The notes beneath the pieces were generated by a model that was given only the letters and a program-made list of their open reading frames with translations, was not told the DNA's origin and did not search any database. This document shows, one piece after another, positions 33,820 to 44,100 of a DNA stretch of 64,000 bases. Source of the stretch: Arion vulgaris (lineage: Eukaryota; Mollusca; Gastropoda; Stylommatophora; Arionidae). A program made the translations under genes and the position numbers. Numbering within the stretch: the first letter of the stretch is position 1; every line of letters starts with the position of its first letter. The DNA lies in contig CM036754.1 of the NCBI GenBank assembly GCA_020796225.1, forward strand, positions 39,302,279-39,366,278. The letters are read 5' to 3'.

Positions 33820-34605
33820 GAGAAGAACTGAGAGATAAAATCTCAGCATGAGAAGAACTGAGAGATAAAATCTCAGTATGAGAAGAAATGAGCAGTATTA
33901 TCTCAGTATGAGGAGAAATGAGCAGTATTATCTCAGTATGAGGAGAAATGAGCAGTATTATCTCAGTATGAGAAGAAATGAGCAGTATTATCTCAGTATG
34001 AGGAGAAATGAGCAGTATTATCTCAGTATGAGAAGAAATGAGCAGTATTATCTCAGTATGGGAAATGAGCAGTATTATCTCAGTATGAGGAGAAATGAGC
34101 AGTATTATCTCAGTATGAGGAGAAATGAGCAGTATTATCTCAGTATGAGGAGAAATGAGCAGTATTATCTCAGTATGAGGAGAAATGAGCAGTATTATCT
34201 CAGTATGAGAAGAAATGAGCAGTATTATCTCAGTATGAGGAGAAATGAGCAGTATTATCTCAGTATGAGGAGAAATGAGCAGTATTATCTCAGTATGAGG
34301 AGAAATGAGCAGTATTATCTCAGTATGAGAAGAAATGAGCAGTATTATCTCAGTATGAGGAGAAATGAGCAGTATTATCTCAGTATGAGGAGAAATGAGC
34401 AGTAGAATCTCAGTATGAGAAGAAATGAGCTGTATTATCTCAGTATGAGAAGAAATGAGCTGTATTATCTCAGTATGAGAAGAAATGAGAGATAAATTTA
34501 GCATGAGAAGAACTGAGAGATAAAATCTCAGCATGAGAAGAAATGAGCAGTATAAATCTCAGTATGGGAGAAATGAGCAGTATTATCTCAGTATGAGAAG
34601 TACAA
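33820..34605. repeat. 30-bp minisatellite, about 26 copies
   Basis: Unit TCTCAGTATGAGGAGAAATG plus AGCAGTATTA. One unit (near 34060) is 6 bp short. Edge units carry GATAAAATC in place of AGCAGTATTA. Because 30 is a multiple of three, both strands are open for 175-249 codons (plus MRRNEQYYLS, minus ISPHTEIILL repeated). I treat this as non-coding. Confidence 0.95.
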
Positions 34606-34864
34606 AAAAATGAAATGGTGATAGGGCAGTGCGTACATAAAAACGAAATGTAAAGATGGTAGGTACACTTGGGTCATCACTCTAAAAAGTCATCATCATA
34701 TTGCTTTCTATCTTCAGAAAATTGTTACCACGAAATCTGCAGCTACTGTGCAACCACTTTGCGGCTTGAACTTTCAATTAGCTGACAGAAACTGTGCACC
34801 TATAAGAGAGGCTGCTTGCTACTTTTCAGTGAGGATTAAACAAGTATATTATTCTCTGTTTCTT

Positions 34865-35575
34865 CATGATTGATTGATAAAACAATCATCATTGCACTTT
34901 GGTGAGTAACCATGTGTGCTCCGATCTCTTTCTTACACAGGAAGATCTCAGTTGCAGTGCACAAACTATGTAGCATCGAGAGAGTTCCCAAAGTAATTTA
35001 GAAGATGGTGAAAATATTAGGTAGGAATTTTATTTTAAAAAATCTTTCTAATGAATTTGGACCGACAGTGCCAGTGGTTACCGGAGCCCAAATTTGGGGT
35101 GTAAAGAAAAGAACCACGGTTACCTGCCACGCATGTCGTAAGAGGCGACTAAGGAGGTTTGGTTGAAATCAGATGCACGTGTCCTAAATGTGTAGAAGTC
35201 TATGCATTTAGGGGCCTACCAAACCAATGTGCGATGTATACACGTTCTTGGCAAAGATCAAACATATCACAAAAAGTGATTACAAATGGTCATAAAGAAT
35301 GAACGCAAAGAAGAAGAAGACCGGGCAGTGGCTTTCCAGATTGTTCTTTTCTTATTTTGAACTACCAAGGGTTCTTTAACATGCTCAACTTGAACATGAG
35401 ACCTAGGTTTTATCATCCATCTCTGATAGAACTAGGAACTCGATCTCACCTACACTGAGATCAGGGATCTCTAAAGAACTATCCTGATGACTACATAAGG
35501 GAGCAAACCGAGTACATTTGGAACAAGTAGTGAGCACCTAACCTCTACACAACAGAGACCCCATCTGTTTCTTCA
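34865..35575 (-). repeat. SINE family G with a nested short element
   Basis: Outer parts (34865-35065, 35336-35575) together match the uninterrupted copy at 55798-56140 in reverse: GTGAGTAACCATGTGTGCTC, CACAGGAAGATCTCAGTTGC, GATCTCACCTACACTGAGAT, AGGTTTTATCATCCATCTCT. The 270 bp between is a family C2 element. Confidence 0.8.
35066..35335 (+). repeat. Dispersed family C2 nested in SINE G
   Basis: GTGGTTACCGGAGCCCAAAT, GCATGTCGTAAGAGGCGACT, GGTTTGGTTGAAATCAGATG, GTGTAGAAGTCTATGCATTT, then a GAAGAAGAAG end. It is nearly the same as 41505-41755. Flanks GACCGACAGTG and GACCGGGCAGTG may be a worn target duplication. Confidence 0.85.
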
Positions 35576-36147
35576 TCTCCTTATCTAGTCTATTAAGTTA
35601 AAAAAGTATCCAGGCAACTTTGATGTCAGAAAGCAACCAGACAACTTTAAGATAAGCTACACGTATTGTGAAACACAGTGACAACACTAAGAATTGTAGT
35701 ATTCATGTCATACAACTTTGTAACAAAAATTAACAACAAGCAACAGACAAATGTTGGCTAAACAAATGCATACATGCTTTAACAAATGTTTCTGAACTAA
35801 CATAAGAAAATTCCAGAATGTAAGAAAACACCATAAAAAAGTTTGAAAAATGTAAAGTAATTTGTGTAAACATAATATCTCCATTTAAAATAACTTGAGT
35901 ACCACTTTTGTAAATAACTGAAAGATGCTAACAATAACTTTTATAAGTATTGTTATATTTGATGGATTATATAGATATATAAATATATATTCAAGAGAGT
36001 TGTGAGTTCTATTCCACACTCAATGTTCCAAACATGAGGAAAGGAATTGACCCTCCTGCAGATTAAGGCCTAGAAATATAAAGTGACAGTAGCTTCATAC
36101 CATAAGATCTGAAAAGTTACTGGAAATTTTATATTTAATTTATTAAA
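35576..36147. other. Unassigned AT-rich stretch
   Basis: No gene recognised. A small duplication at 35585-35660 (GGCAACTTTGATGTCAG and GACAACTTTAAGAT) is visible. Confidence 0.3.
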
Positions 36148-36485
36148 TTCAGGAGAAGTGATGAAATCAGAGAAATGTATGGTTAACTACTAGTAAAAAG
36201 GAGAAGAAAGAGATATGTTGGGTATACATGGAGAGAAAATGATCAAAGAATCACAAAGCAGCAACGGAAATAGGAGGAAAATGATTTCAAGAAAGAAATG
36301 ATGACCTAGGGAGACCCTGAAACAAACTTTACTGAAAGAGAGGAGAGAATTATCAGACTCCTGTCCATATAGAAAAGATTGAACGAGTTGTCCAGGAAAG
36401 AGTGGTATGGAGAAATTGCTTGCAGACCCTATGTAACGTATAACGGTACGAGAGGAATATCATAACAGTAATAATAATAATAATA
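36148..36485 (+). mobile_element. LINE 3' end, same family as 17340-18940
   Basis: Starts AATTCAGGAGAAGTGATGAA and follows 18610-18905 through CAGACCCTATGTAACGTATA and ACGGTACGAGAG, then a TAA-repeat tail. It is many substitutions away from that copy, so the two insertions are of different age. Confidence 0.85.
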
Positions 36486-36654
36486 TAACAAGTAAATAAA
36501 ATAGTCGACATCACATTTTGTTATCTTTGTCTTTCAAAAATTGAATATATACAAATAACTGTCAATATTTGTCGACTAGTTTGTGTTGATTTTTCTGACA
36601 CAACCAAGTCATGATAATTCTGATTGGTTTCCACCTTACACAATTGAGAACACT

Positions 36655-37150
36655 GCAATAATCATCATCAAGTAGCTTGTCCCTTCTGGAACTTGGCTAC
36701 CATGACAGCTGTCTTGGAAAACTCTCTGTCCTGTCCAAGTTGACCGCATCAGCAGCAATCATTCTCAGATCATAAAAACCATCTTGCACCCATCATCTTC
36801 TAGGTCTTCCTCTTATTCTTCTTCCAGACACCATTCCTTCCAAAATTATCTTCTCTAGGGATGTTGTTTGATGTATCCAAAATATTTAATTTTCCTTGTT
36901 TTTATGCTCTTTAATAGCCAACTGTCTGTAATATCAAGCTGTTGTAGAACAGAAGTATTTGCTCTTTCTCTGTCCATGATATTCTAAGTACTCTTCTGTA
37001 ACATTTGCATTCAACCACATTAATAATCTTCTCCGCCGCTTTGTCAATGGTCCATGTCTCACAACCATACGTTGCCAAGGAAAAAAAGCAGGCTCTTAAA
37101 CACTTGATTTTTGTTCTTATGTCCGTTCCCTTAGATAGGTTTGTTCGTTA
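36655..37150 (-). mobile_element. RTE-like LINE 3' end
   Basis: From the terminus CATCATCAAGTAGCTTGTCC it reads in minus frames RRRWVQDG and RMIAADAVNLDRTES, then a degenerate SWTEKEQIL, then tail sequence reaching GCETWTIDKAAEKIINV. It matches 49215-49700 and 53050-53530. It has frameshifts and is truncated at about 37150. Confidence 0.8.
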
Positions 37151-37224
37151 CTGCCATAATACTTTATACAACAGGTGAAATTTGAAGAGAAAAAAATATA
37201 ATGTAATCTTTCAAATGCAAGCAA

Positions 37225-37590
37225 AGACATCAGATATAATCAATGTATTAAAAAGAGTGAAAGTTAGAATATGTTGAAGGGAAAACTGAGATCTTAAGAA
37301 TTAATACGGAGAACAAAGAACCAGTCATGTTGCAAGGAAAAGCAATGAAAAATATGGAGTCATTCACCTACTTAGGCAGTATATTGGACATACAAGGGAA
37401 CAAGAAAGCAGATGTTAAAGAAAGTATCAGACAGATGTTAATAGCTTGTCTGATGGGCACTGTGAGGAGAATGTTCAACCAGTGAGCCACAGGAACCATC
37501 AGTATGCATACCCTTTGACATATGTTGGGAGAGACTGAGCACCTATGGGTCTGCCCAGAGTGTTATGACGTCAGCTCATTAACCAATAAT
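37225..37590 (+). mobile_element. LINE RT fragment fused to an RNase H-LINE tail
   Basis: 37255-37435 reads ILRINTENKEPVMLQGKAMK, then MESFTYLGSILDIQG, the RT palm-to-thumb region. From about 37445 the sequence switches to the zinc-knuckle tail of the other LINE type (GTVRRMF..., LWVCPECYDVSS). The junction has no visible spacer. Confidence 0.7.
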
Positions 37591-37755
37591 AAGACACAAC
37601 AGATATGGATGTTACATGCTCAATAAAATGAGGAAAGGTACTTATAACAAATGCAAAATATTGCACTGATAAAAGAGCATTTCAATAACTTTAACAAAAA
37701 TGTCAACAAAATATATGAGGAGACGGCACATTTCTCATTCACATATATCATTCTA

Positions 37756-37845
37756 AGACATGTACTATAGAGATATCAACAGCTAAGAGATGTACTATAG
37801 AGATATCAACAGCTAAGACATGTACTATGAAGATATCAACAGCTA
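37756..37845. repeat. 30-bp minisatellite, left remnant (3 units)
   Basis: Unit GACATGTACTATAGAGATAT plus CAACAGCTAA. It is interrupted at 37845 by the Tc1/mariner element and resumes at 40027. Confidence 0.95.
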
Positions 37846-37951
37846 TAGTCTGTCCATTAATTCGTGAGCATGTTTGAAATTGATTTTCTCGAAAACTACC
37901 TGTTGGATCTCAGTGATTTTTGCAAGCAGCCTTAGAATATCCATGACGCTA
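37846..37951 (+). repeat. Left terminal inverted repeat
   Basis: Pairs with 39921-40026. Blocks include GAGCATGTTTGAAATTGATT, TCTCGAAAACTACCTGTTGG and CCTTAGAATATCCATGACGC. Confidence 0.95.
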
Positions 37952-38314
37952 GAGAAATATTTTTTTCCAAGAAAATTTGATGTAGTTTGAAATATTTCTT
38001 CTTCAGGTTATATTAAAATCAACCTCACCGGATTGTACACAATAGTAACAGATCTACGGTACACAGACGCGTTGTTCTAAAAATACATTATGGTAACATT
38101 GAAATATCGTGAGTAAACAACAATTTCACGAATTCCCGTGCACCTAACCCAGTCGACTTTGAAAGCGGAAAGCATATGGCGTTATAATTGGGATACCGTT
38201 GTATAGTTATAGGTGTATCTCGCTATTTGTATGAAGCTATTGTATCATATTTGTTGGCTTATCAAAACTGACATTGATATCACATTCATAATGAGTCTGA
38301 AGTGCACATTTATA

Positions 38315-39551
38315 ACAATGCAGAAGGTTACAGTTTTACTATACCAACACTTTCGTAGGGAATCTAAGAGAGGTCATCTATATTGGATATTCATAACCCT
38401 GAGAAACGAACGCAACTGGCGCTTGGTCTGAATAGAGAATCCTTTTCCCGATGGATTAAACAGGACACAAAGTGCACTAATGTCACGCAAGGAAGGAAAA
38501 GAACAATTGACGACTTTGACATAGATGTCATAAGACGGAGCTCTTTAAAATGTTTCATCAAATCAACTTGTTACTCTCAGGAAACTGAAATTAAAACTGC
38601 AATCAGATTGCAGCATAGACATTTCTAAAAGTACTCTATGGAAAATTGTAAGAGCTGCCGGCTTTACCTTCAGAAAAACTATAGGCGGCAGGAATATTAT
38701 TTGTGAAAAGCCACATTTAATTGCTGCCCGAAGTAAATACCTGGGGCAGATCCGTGAGTGGGGAGGCAAGGCTATGATATTGTATATTTGGACGAATCCT
38801 GGGTCAATGCTCACCACACCAATGCTAAAGAATGGCAATCAGTAGACGGTGAACAGAAAAGAAAAATACCAAGCAGCAAAGGCCAGCGTATTATACTAAC
38901 ACATGCACGAAGCAGTGAAGAAGGTCTTGTCCATGACGCTGGACTTATTTTCCAATCAAAAAGTACCGACGTAGGACTACACACAGAAATGAATGGACAT
39001 ATTTTCAGGCACTGGATGGAGAAAGATCTACTTCCAATTCTAAACAGACCATCATGCTTGGTAATGGATAATGCATCCTATCACAACGCAGTATCAGCGG
39101 AAGACAAAGTACCAACTGCATCAAATACAAAAGATCAAATTAGGACTTGGCTTGCTAAGGAAAATATCAGCTTCGATGATACATATTTGAAACCCGAGTT
39201 GTTGCACCTGGTGAGGATGACAAATAAGACAAAGGTGTTTCATATTGACAAAATCATTCCGGAATACGGCCACACGCTTTGCGACTACCTCCATATCATG
39301 CTCACCTCAATCCGATAGAGCTTGTCTGGGCTAAAGTAAAAGGGCAAGTTGCCGAACAGAACAGCACGTTTAAAATGTGTGATGTTGAAGTTCTGACACG
39401 TGAGTCCCTCTCAATGATAGACATGCAGTTCTGGAAGAAGTGTGTTGAACTTGTGCTCCGAGAGGAAGACGAGTACTGGCACCGAGATGGATTACAATTT
39501 GTCCAGCCAGTAACAATTATCAACCTCATGGAATTGTCATATTCAGGATGA
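38315..39551 (+). pseudogene. Tc1/mariner transposase, frameshifted
   Basis: N-terminal part: LALGLNRESFSRWIKQDTK, a helix-turn-helix-like stretch. Middle: ISKSTLWKIVRAAGFTFRK, then ARSKYLGQIREW. Catalytic core: DIVYLDESWVN (first Asp), CLVMDNASYHN (second Asp), LPPYHAHLNPIELVWAKVKG (Glu). Frameshifts near 38600, 38760 and 39277 break it into pieces. About 82-83 residues separate the second Asp from the Glu, far more than the 34 of classic Tc1/mariner. That fits the DD82E group I recall being named Sailor; the frameshift inside this interval leaves one residue of doubt. Function in life: cut-and-paste transposition at TA. Confidence 0.92.
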
Positions 39552-39920
39552 TACAAATCATATTTTGATTACAGACTGAGAAATAGCAACGATACATTTC
39601 CATATCCAAATGCGTCTACCATCATACAATTTGTGGTGAAGTTAAGACACCCTGGGGTCTAATGGTGACCGAAGGGGAGGACTAACTGTTGCATATTGTA
39701 TCCAAGTTCACGATTGCACATAAAGGGCAACACACTTAATTACTTGACCTATCAAGTTAATATGGCGATACACCTATGAATAGAATTGACATGGACAAAT
39801 TCTAGGATTACTGTAAAATCTAAAATTTGAGCCCCGTATTTGCAATTGTCATAAAAGATCAAAGGAATTCGCCGATGTGCAAAATCCGTAGCATCTATGG
39901 ACTACTGGTTAACTTTATTT

Positions 39921-40026
39921 TAGCGTCATGGATATTCTAAGGCTGCATGCAAAAATCACTGAGATCCAACAGGTAGTTTTCGAGAAAATCAATTTCAAAC
40001 ATGCTCACGAATTAATGGACAGACTA
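39921..40026 (-). repeat. Right terminal inverted repeat
   Basis: Reverse complement of 37846-37951. It ends AATTAATGGACAGACTA before the duplicated TA. Confidence 0.95.
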
Positions 40027-40685
40027 TAGGACATGTACTATAGAGATATCAACAGCTAAGACATGTACTATAGAGATATCAACAGCTAAGACATGTACTA
40101 TAGAGATATCAACAGCTAAGACATGTACTATGAAGATATCAACAGCTAAGACATGTACTATGAAGATATCAACAGCTAAGACATGTACTATAGAGATATC
40201 AACAGCTAAGACATGTACTATAGAGATATCAACAGCTAAGACATGTACTATGAAGATATCAACAGCTAAGACATGTACTATGAAGATATCAACAGCTAGG
40301 ACATGTACTATGAAGATATCAACAGCTAGATATCAACAGCTAAGACATGTACTATAGAGATATCAACAGCTAAGACATGTACTATAGAGATATCAACAGC
40401 TAAGACATGTACTATGAAGATATCAACAGCTAAGACATGTACTATGAAGATATCAACAGCTAGATATCAACAGCTAAGACATGTACTATGAAGATATCAA
40501 CAGCTAGATATCAACAGCTAAGACATGTACTATAGAGATATCAACAGCTAAGACATGTACTATAGAGATATCAACAGCTAAGACATGTACTATGAAGATA
40601 TCAACAGCTAGATATCAACAACTAAGACATGTACTATAGAGATATCAACAGCTAAGACATGTACTATGAAGATATCAACAGCCTC
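40027..40685. repeat. 30-bp minisatellite, right part (about 21 units)
   Basis: GACATGTACTATGAAGATAT or ..ATAGAGATAT plus CAACAGCTAA. Several half-units (GATATCAACAGCTA only) occur at 40321, 40460, 40504 and 40607, in a recurring two- to four-unit pattern. Confidence 0.95.
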
Positions 40686-41024
40686 CGAATAATAACCGCT
40701 TCATTTACAAAAACATTAAAAGTGCGATCTGAAAATCTATGAAGTAGAAGAAAGTAGATAATATGATGATGATTGTTCAAGGTCATGATTGCACATTAAA
40801 ATAAAAACAAATTGAATGGATGTGTATAAACTCCTCTGTTACAAACAATTTTAGCAATCAAAAATTGCTTCTAATTAGTTTCAGAATAAATATTCTGTCT
40901 GGTCCCAAAAAAGGACCAAACAAATATACTATCTCAGGTATTGTTTGTTTTTGACTAGATTTCATGAAATAAAACAAGCATCACACATCACTGTATCTCC
41001 ATGTATACTGGAGGCAGACTAACG
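40686..41024 (-). other. FUT8 3' flank / probable 3' UTR
   Basis: AT-rich sequence after the FUT8 stop codon in gene sense. I see no canonical AATAAA on the minus strand close to the stop, so the transcript end is not placed. Confidence 0.4.
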
Positions 41025-41189
41025 TCAGCTACGCTTAAGTGGGACTTCAGGGTAGGTCGGCATTTGTACAGGTACAACAGTGTCTTCTACTTTGTAAGAG
41101 GGAAATAAGCCAGACAAGCCAGTTCTTCTGTTAACTCCCTTGGAAAATCCATCCCAATGGTTTCCTGCTATACCAACTGTATCTCCAGG
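41025..41189 (-). CDS. FUT8: FUT8 exon H (last coding exon, SH3 domain)
   Basis: Acceptor TTTGTCCTCAACAG, then [45 protein letters not shown] and a TGA stop (41025-41027). 55 codons in phase 0. Matches the C-terminal SH3 fold of FUT8. Confidence 0.95.
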   Translation of the reverse strand, partial: PGDTVGIAGNHWDGFSKGVNRRTGLSGLFPSYKVEDTVVPVQMPTYPEVPLKRS

Positions 41190-44100
41190 CTGTTGAGGAC
41201 AAAAATTAACAATTATGACATGATACAGAAATTATTTTTCTTAGAACGCTTCACTTGTTAACCACTCTGTGTGATTTGTATGTGATCTGAGCCTAAGAGT
41301 GATTGTACATTGTGCCATTTATGCGCCTACAAGTAGGGCAGCACATCCAATTTCTGCAATGTTTCTTATTTACTATGGTAGCTTCCTTAGATCCTACATC
41401 AGTTGCCTCTTAGGACATGCCTTGTAGGTCGCAGTGGTACTATTCTTTGTTTCCCTGCTGGCCCGGCACCACACGGGCAATACAGAAATTCAATAAACTA
41501 TATGCCAGAGTGGTTACTGAGGCCCAAATTTTGGGTGTATGGAATAGAACCACTGTTACCTCCATGCATGTGTAAAGGCGACTAAGGAGGTTTGACTGAA
41601 ATCGGATGCATGTGTCCCAAATGTGTAGAAGTCTATGCGTTTAGGGGCCTACCAAACCAATGTGCAACGTATACACGTTCTTGGCAAAGATCAAACATAT
41701 CACAAAGAGTGATTAAAATTGGTCGTAAAGAACAAGCAAAGAAGAAGAGAATAAACTATATATAAAAGATAACTAAACAAATGTTATATATAGAAATTCA
41801 TTAATTGAACATTCAACTATTAAATAATAGTAAATTAAAAAAATTGTTTTTTCAAGAAAATCAAAAAGGAAAAATACTCAAAAAGAAGTTCAAAGAAACA
41901 TTTTCAGGTTTGAATTCTTCACAAGGAGTTACTTCTTATTTTGTATGTTTGTTGTCCTTGATTCTCTGATATAGATAAAGAATTGACTTCATTGCACCGG
42001 GTTTCCATTTAGGCTTCGTCCCTGTCAGCAGAGATGGCACGCTATCTGCCGAGAGTGTTGCAGAAACTTCATAGCTCCAGTAACAATTCTAGGGATCCCA
42101 TGAAAAATTTACACCTATAACTCAGTCAGAATTCGAACCCACAACCTTCAGAGCGACAGGCAAAGTCTTAACCACTTCACCATAGAGATCCCCAAGAGAT
42201 AACTAAAGATAGGAAGACTTGCCATGAGTTGGTTAAGGGCCTATGCTCCAATCAAGGTTAAAAAGTCATAAGAGAGAGAGAATGAGAGAAGAGAGATATA
42301 TACTGAGAACTATGAACTAATCTTCTAGGCACACTACAAAGTGAATAGTATTTACTGCTGTCCTACTAGACATTACAAAATGGCATGATCACTGACAGTT
42401 TCATTGGTTAATAACTAGTCAAATGAGCAAAGTTTTGAGACTTTAGTGCTGCCCTTCAGTACACCACAAGGTCAATGACTGCAGCAATGATTGAGAGTTA
42501 TTGATACCATACAAATACATACAACAAAATCTGGTACACACCAGAATATCCAACATGTTCTCGGTATTGCCATGATGAGCCTCAATAACTGACAGGTCAT
42601 GTGCATTCTGTCCTCCATAGTAGAAGATGTCGTCAAGTGAGCGGAAGTTTTTCGATGCATCTCCATGCAATGTCTGCATAATCTCATAGGCAACTCTGCA
42701 AACCTGAAAACATGGAGACAATGTTGATAATTACATCAGAACAAACATGAAGATAATATTGATAGATACATCAGAACAAACATGAAGATAATATTGATAG
42801 ATACATCAGAACAAACATGAAGATAATATTGATAGATACATCAGAACAAACATGGACACATGAAGATAATGTTGTTAGTTCATCATCATCATCAGGTGCC
42901 GTCTCCACATCGAAGGTTGGCTGCAATGAATCTCCAGCATCCTCTGTCTTTCGCCTTGGTGTTGCACACTGCCAGACTGTAACCTGTCCATTTCTTAAAG
43001 TTTCCTCCCACTTATCTCTCGGTCTTCCTCTTGCTCTTCTCCCCTCAACTTTCCTCTCTAGTAAATGTTTTATCATGGTGTCATGCCTTTTTATGTGCCC
43101 AAAATACTTTACTTGTCTGAATTTTATTTCTCTTAATAATTGTTTCTTCATGCCTAGTTTTCCTAAAACTTGTTTATTTGTCTGTTTTTCTGTCCATGAA
43201 ACTCTGCTTATTCTTCTATATATCCACATCTCAAATGCATCAATTCTGTCTTCTAACTGCTTGTTCATTGTCCATGTTTCGAGCCATACATTAATATAGG
43301 ATATATATAGCATTTGATCATTCTAATTTTTAGCCTGTTTGTGATTTGTTTGGATGTCAGTAACTTTCTCATACTATTGAAATTATCCTTGGCCATTCCT
43401 ATTCTCTTTTTAATTTCAGTTATACATCTGCCATCATCTGTTATCATCTGACCGAGATAGGAGTAGCTTTTTACTTGATGTAGTAATTCTCCTTGTATTT
43501 TTATATTCATTTTAGGTTTTTCCATTTCCTTGTTGATTACCATAGTTTTTGTTTTCTGTATGTTAATGTCTAATCCATATTCCTTGCTAGTTCTGTCCAA
43601 TTGGTCCACTAATTCTTGTAGATCTTGTTCATTTTCTGCTACCAATACTGTGTCATCTGCATATCTTAAGTTATTTATTATTTTTCCATTGATCTTGAGT
43701 CCTGGCATTCCCTCTAGTTGTTTGAAGATTTTCTCTGTGTAGATGTTAAATAGGCTTGGTGACAGTATGCATCCCTGTCTCACTCCTCTCTTTATGTCTA
43801 TGTATGGAGAGTAGCTATTTTCATATTTTATTATTGCTGTCTGTTCCCAGTATATGTTACTTATTAGTCTGATATCATCCCCATCTAGGCCTATTTCTTG
43901 TAGACATATGATTAGCTTTTCATGTTGGACTCTGTCAAAAGCTTTGCTATAATCGATGAAACACAAGTAGATACTTTTTTGCACTTCTATATACTTGTCA
44001 GCGAGTAGTCTTATACAAAGTATTGCCTCTCTTGTTCCTCTGTTTTTTTCTAAAGCCAAACTGTTCTTCTCCTACTTCTATGTCTATCTTGTTTTTAATT

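Larger units (their letters stand above)
37846..40026 (+). mobile_element. Tc1/mariner-superfamily transposon, 2181 bp
   Basis: Inverted repeats of about 106 bp (37846-37951 and 39921-40026) begin TAGTCTGTCCATTAATTCGT and differ at only one or two positions. TA is duplicated at both edges (37844-37845, 40027-40028). The flanks rejoin to CAACAGCTAGGACATG, a sequence that exists intact in the array at about 40295. It holds one broken transposase gene on the plus strand. The near-identical termini suggest a fairly recent insertion even though the gene is damaged. Confidence 0.95.

Noticed and set aside
33785..34534. Long open frames on both strands (up to 249 codons) of repeated decapeptides
   Set aside because: They exist because the 30-bp unit is a multiple of three and lacks stops; opposite strands are equally open and there is no other coding evidence.
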